DNA of 5,329 bases, from assembly GCA_017557925.1 (NCBI GenBank), contig JAFYWO010000156.1:1-5329 (forward strand), written 5' to 3'. The position numbers and the translations under genes are program-made. The stretch is from Alphaproteobacteria bacterium (lineage in GTDB: Bacteria; Pseudomonadota; Alphaproteobacteria; RF32; CAG-239). Shown here in pieces: positions 4,989 to 5,329 of this stretch. Positions within the stretch are counted from its first letter, which is position 1. Each line of letters starts with the position of its first letter. The notes beneath the pieces are model-generated. The model was not told where the DNA came from and searched no databases. It saw only the letters and a program-made list of their open reading frames with translations.

Positions 4989-5019
4989 AAAAAAACCGGC
5001 GTAAAAACAGCCGGTTTTT
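4989..5019 (-). terminator. Intrinsic terminator of rplS, probably bidirectional
   Basis: AAAAACCGGC (4991-5000) pairs perfectly with GCCGGTTTTT (5010-5019) around a 9-nt loop. On the minus strand the hairpin runs into seven Ts (complement of 4989-4995), 22 nt after the rplS stop. On the plus strand it ends in five Ts, so it may also stop read-through from the SHOCT operon. Confidence 0.92.
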
Positions 5020-5041
5020 ATTATTTCCTATGAGCAAAGGA

Positions 5042-5329
5042 CTAGTTGTTTTTTGCTTTTGCTTGTGCGGACAAGTCGTCTGCAATACGAGCTGAACGAC
5101 CACGCAATGCACGCAAGAAATACAATTTTGCTCTTCTTACTTTACCGATACGTGTAACTTCAATTTTAGCTACGTTTGGAGAGTATAATGGGAATACTCT
5201 TTCTACACCTTCACCAAATGAAATCTTACGAACTGTGAAAGAAGAATTCAAACCATCGTTTTTACGAGCGATACAAACGCCTTCATATATTTGGATACGT
5301 TCTCTATCACCTTCTTTTACTTTGGTGTG
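5042..5329 (-). CDS. rplS: 50S ribosomal protein L19, N-terminus cut by the window edge
   Basis: L19 is a structural protein of the large ribosomal subunit, near the interface with the 30S subunit. The minus-strand frame is open from the right edge to TAG at 5042-5044, giving 95 visible residues; roughly the first 20-30 residues are missing. The core motifs are clear: [14 protein letters not shown], then [31 protein letters not shown] and [12 protein letters not shown] near the end. A TTG codon ending at 5251 could be mistaken for a start, but it falls mid-protein, since conserved L19 sequence continues upstream without a stop. The tail [13 protein letters not shown] is a lineage-specific extension. 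It is convergent with the SHOCT operon and has its own strong terminator. L19 often sits with rpsP-rimM-trmD, which would be to the right of this window. Confidence 0.97.
   Translation of the reverse strand, partial: HTKVKEGDRERIQIYEGVCIARKNDGLNSSFTVRKISFGEGVERVFPLYSPNVAKIEVTRIGKVRRAKLYFLRALRGRSARIADDLSAQAKAKNN

Noticed and set aside
5042..5251. rplS starting at the TTG codon ending at 5251
   Set aside because: Clear L19 sequence continues upstream to the window edge in the same frame, so this codon is internal.

Overview
The window is an AT-rich bacterial chromosome segment. Four housekeeping loci flank one small accessory locus. The trigger factor and the PpiD-like protein read most like alphaproteobacterial versions. 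Together with the low GC content this suggests a low-GC alphaproteobacterium, perhaps an uncultured host-associated or gut lineage. That placement is inferred from remembered family resemblance, not from a search.

Layout: (1) Positions 1-2077 hold the 3' part of a ppiD-like periplasmic chaperone gene and a complete fmt (methionyl-tRNA formyltransferase), joined by a one-base TAATG stop/start overlap. (2) Positions 2105-3657 hold a promoter candidate, a tRNA-Leu(UAG) with encoded CCA, a terminator hairpin whose stem includes that CCA, then tig (trigger factor) and a strong terminator. Fmt, the tRNA, tig and the ribosomal protein gene at the far end all serve translation or nascent-chain folding. 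(3) Positions 3658-4084 have no convincing protein gene but are full of inverted repeats. About 190 nt (3868-4056) fold on paper into a compact multi-helix RNA ending in a terminator-like hairpin. (4) Positions 4085-4889 hold two small membrane-protein genes 4 nt apart. The first carries an N-terminal SHOCT-like helix pair and the second a C-terminal one. They are closed by a long hairpin. (5) Positions 4890-5041 separate convergent genes and hold a bidirectional terminator. (6) From 5042 to the right edge runs the 3' part of rplS (ribosomal protein L19) on the minus strand.

The most interesting part is 3868-4889. It is a structured leader or small RNA with mutually exclusive pairings, placed directly before a SHOCT membrane-protein pair of lower GC. 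It looks like an insertion between core genes. The sequence supports either a cis-acting attenuator/riboregulator, an independent small RNA, or a palindromic mobile-element remnant, and cannot by itself choose between them.
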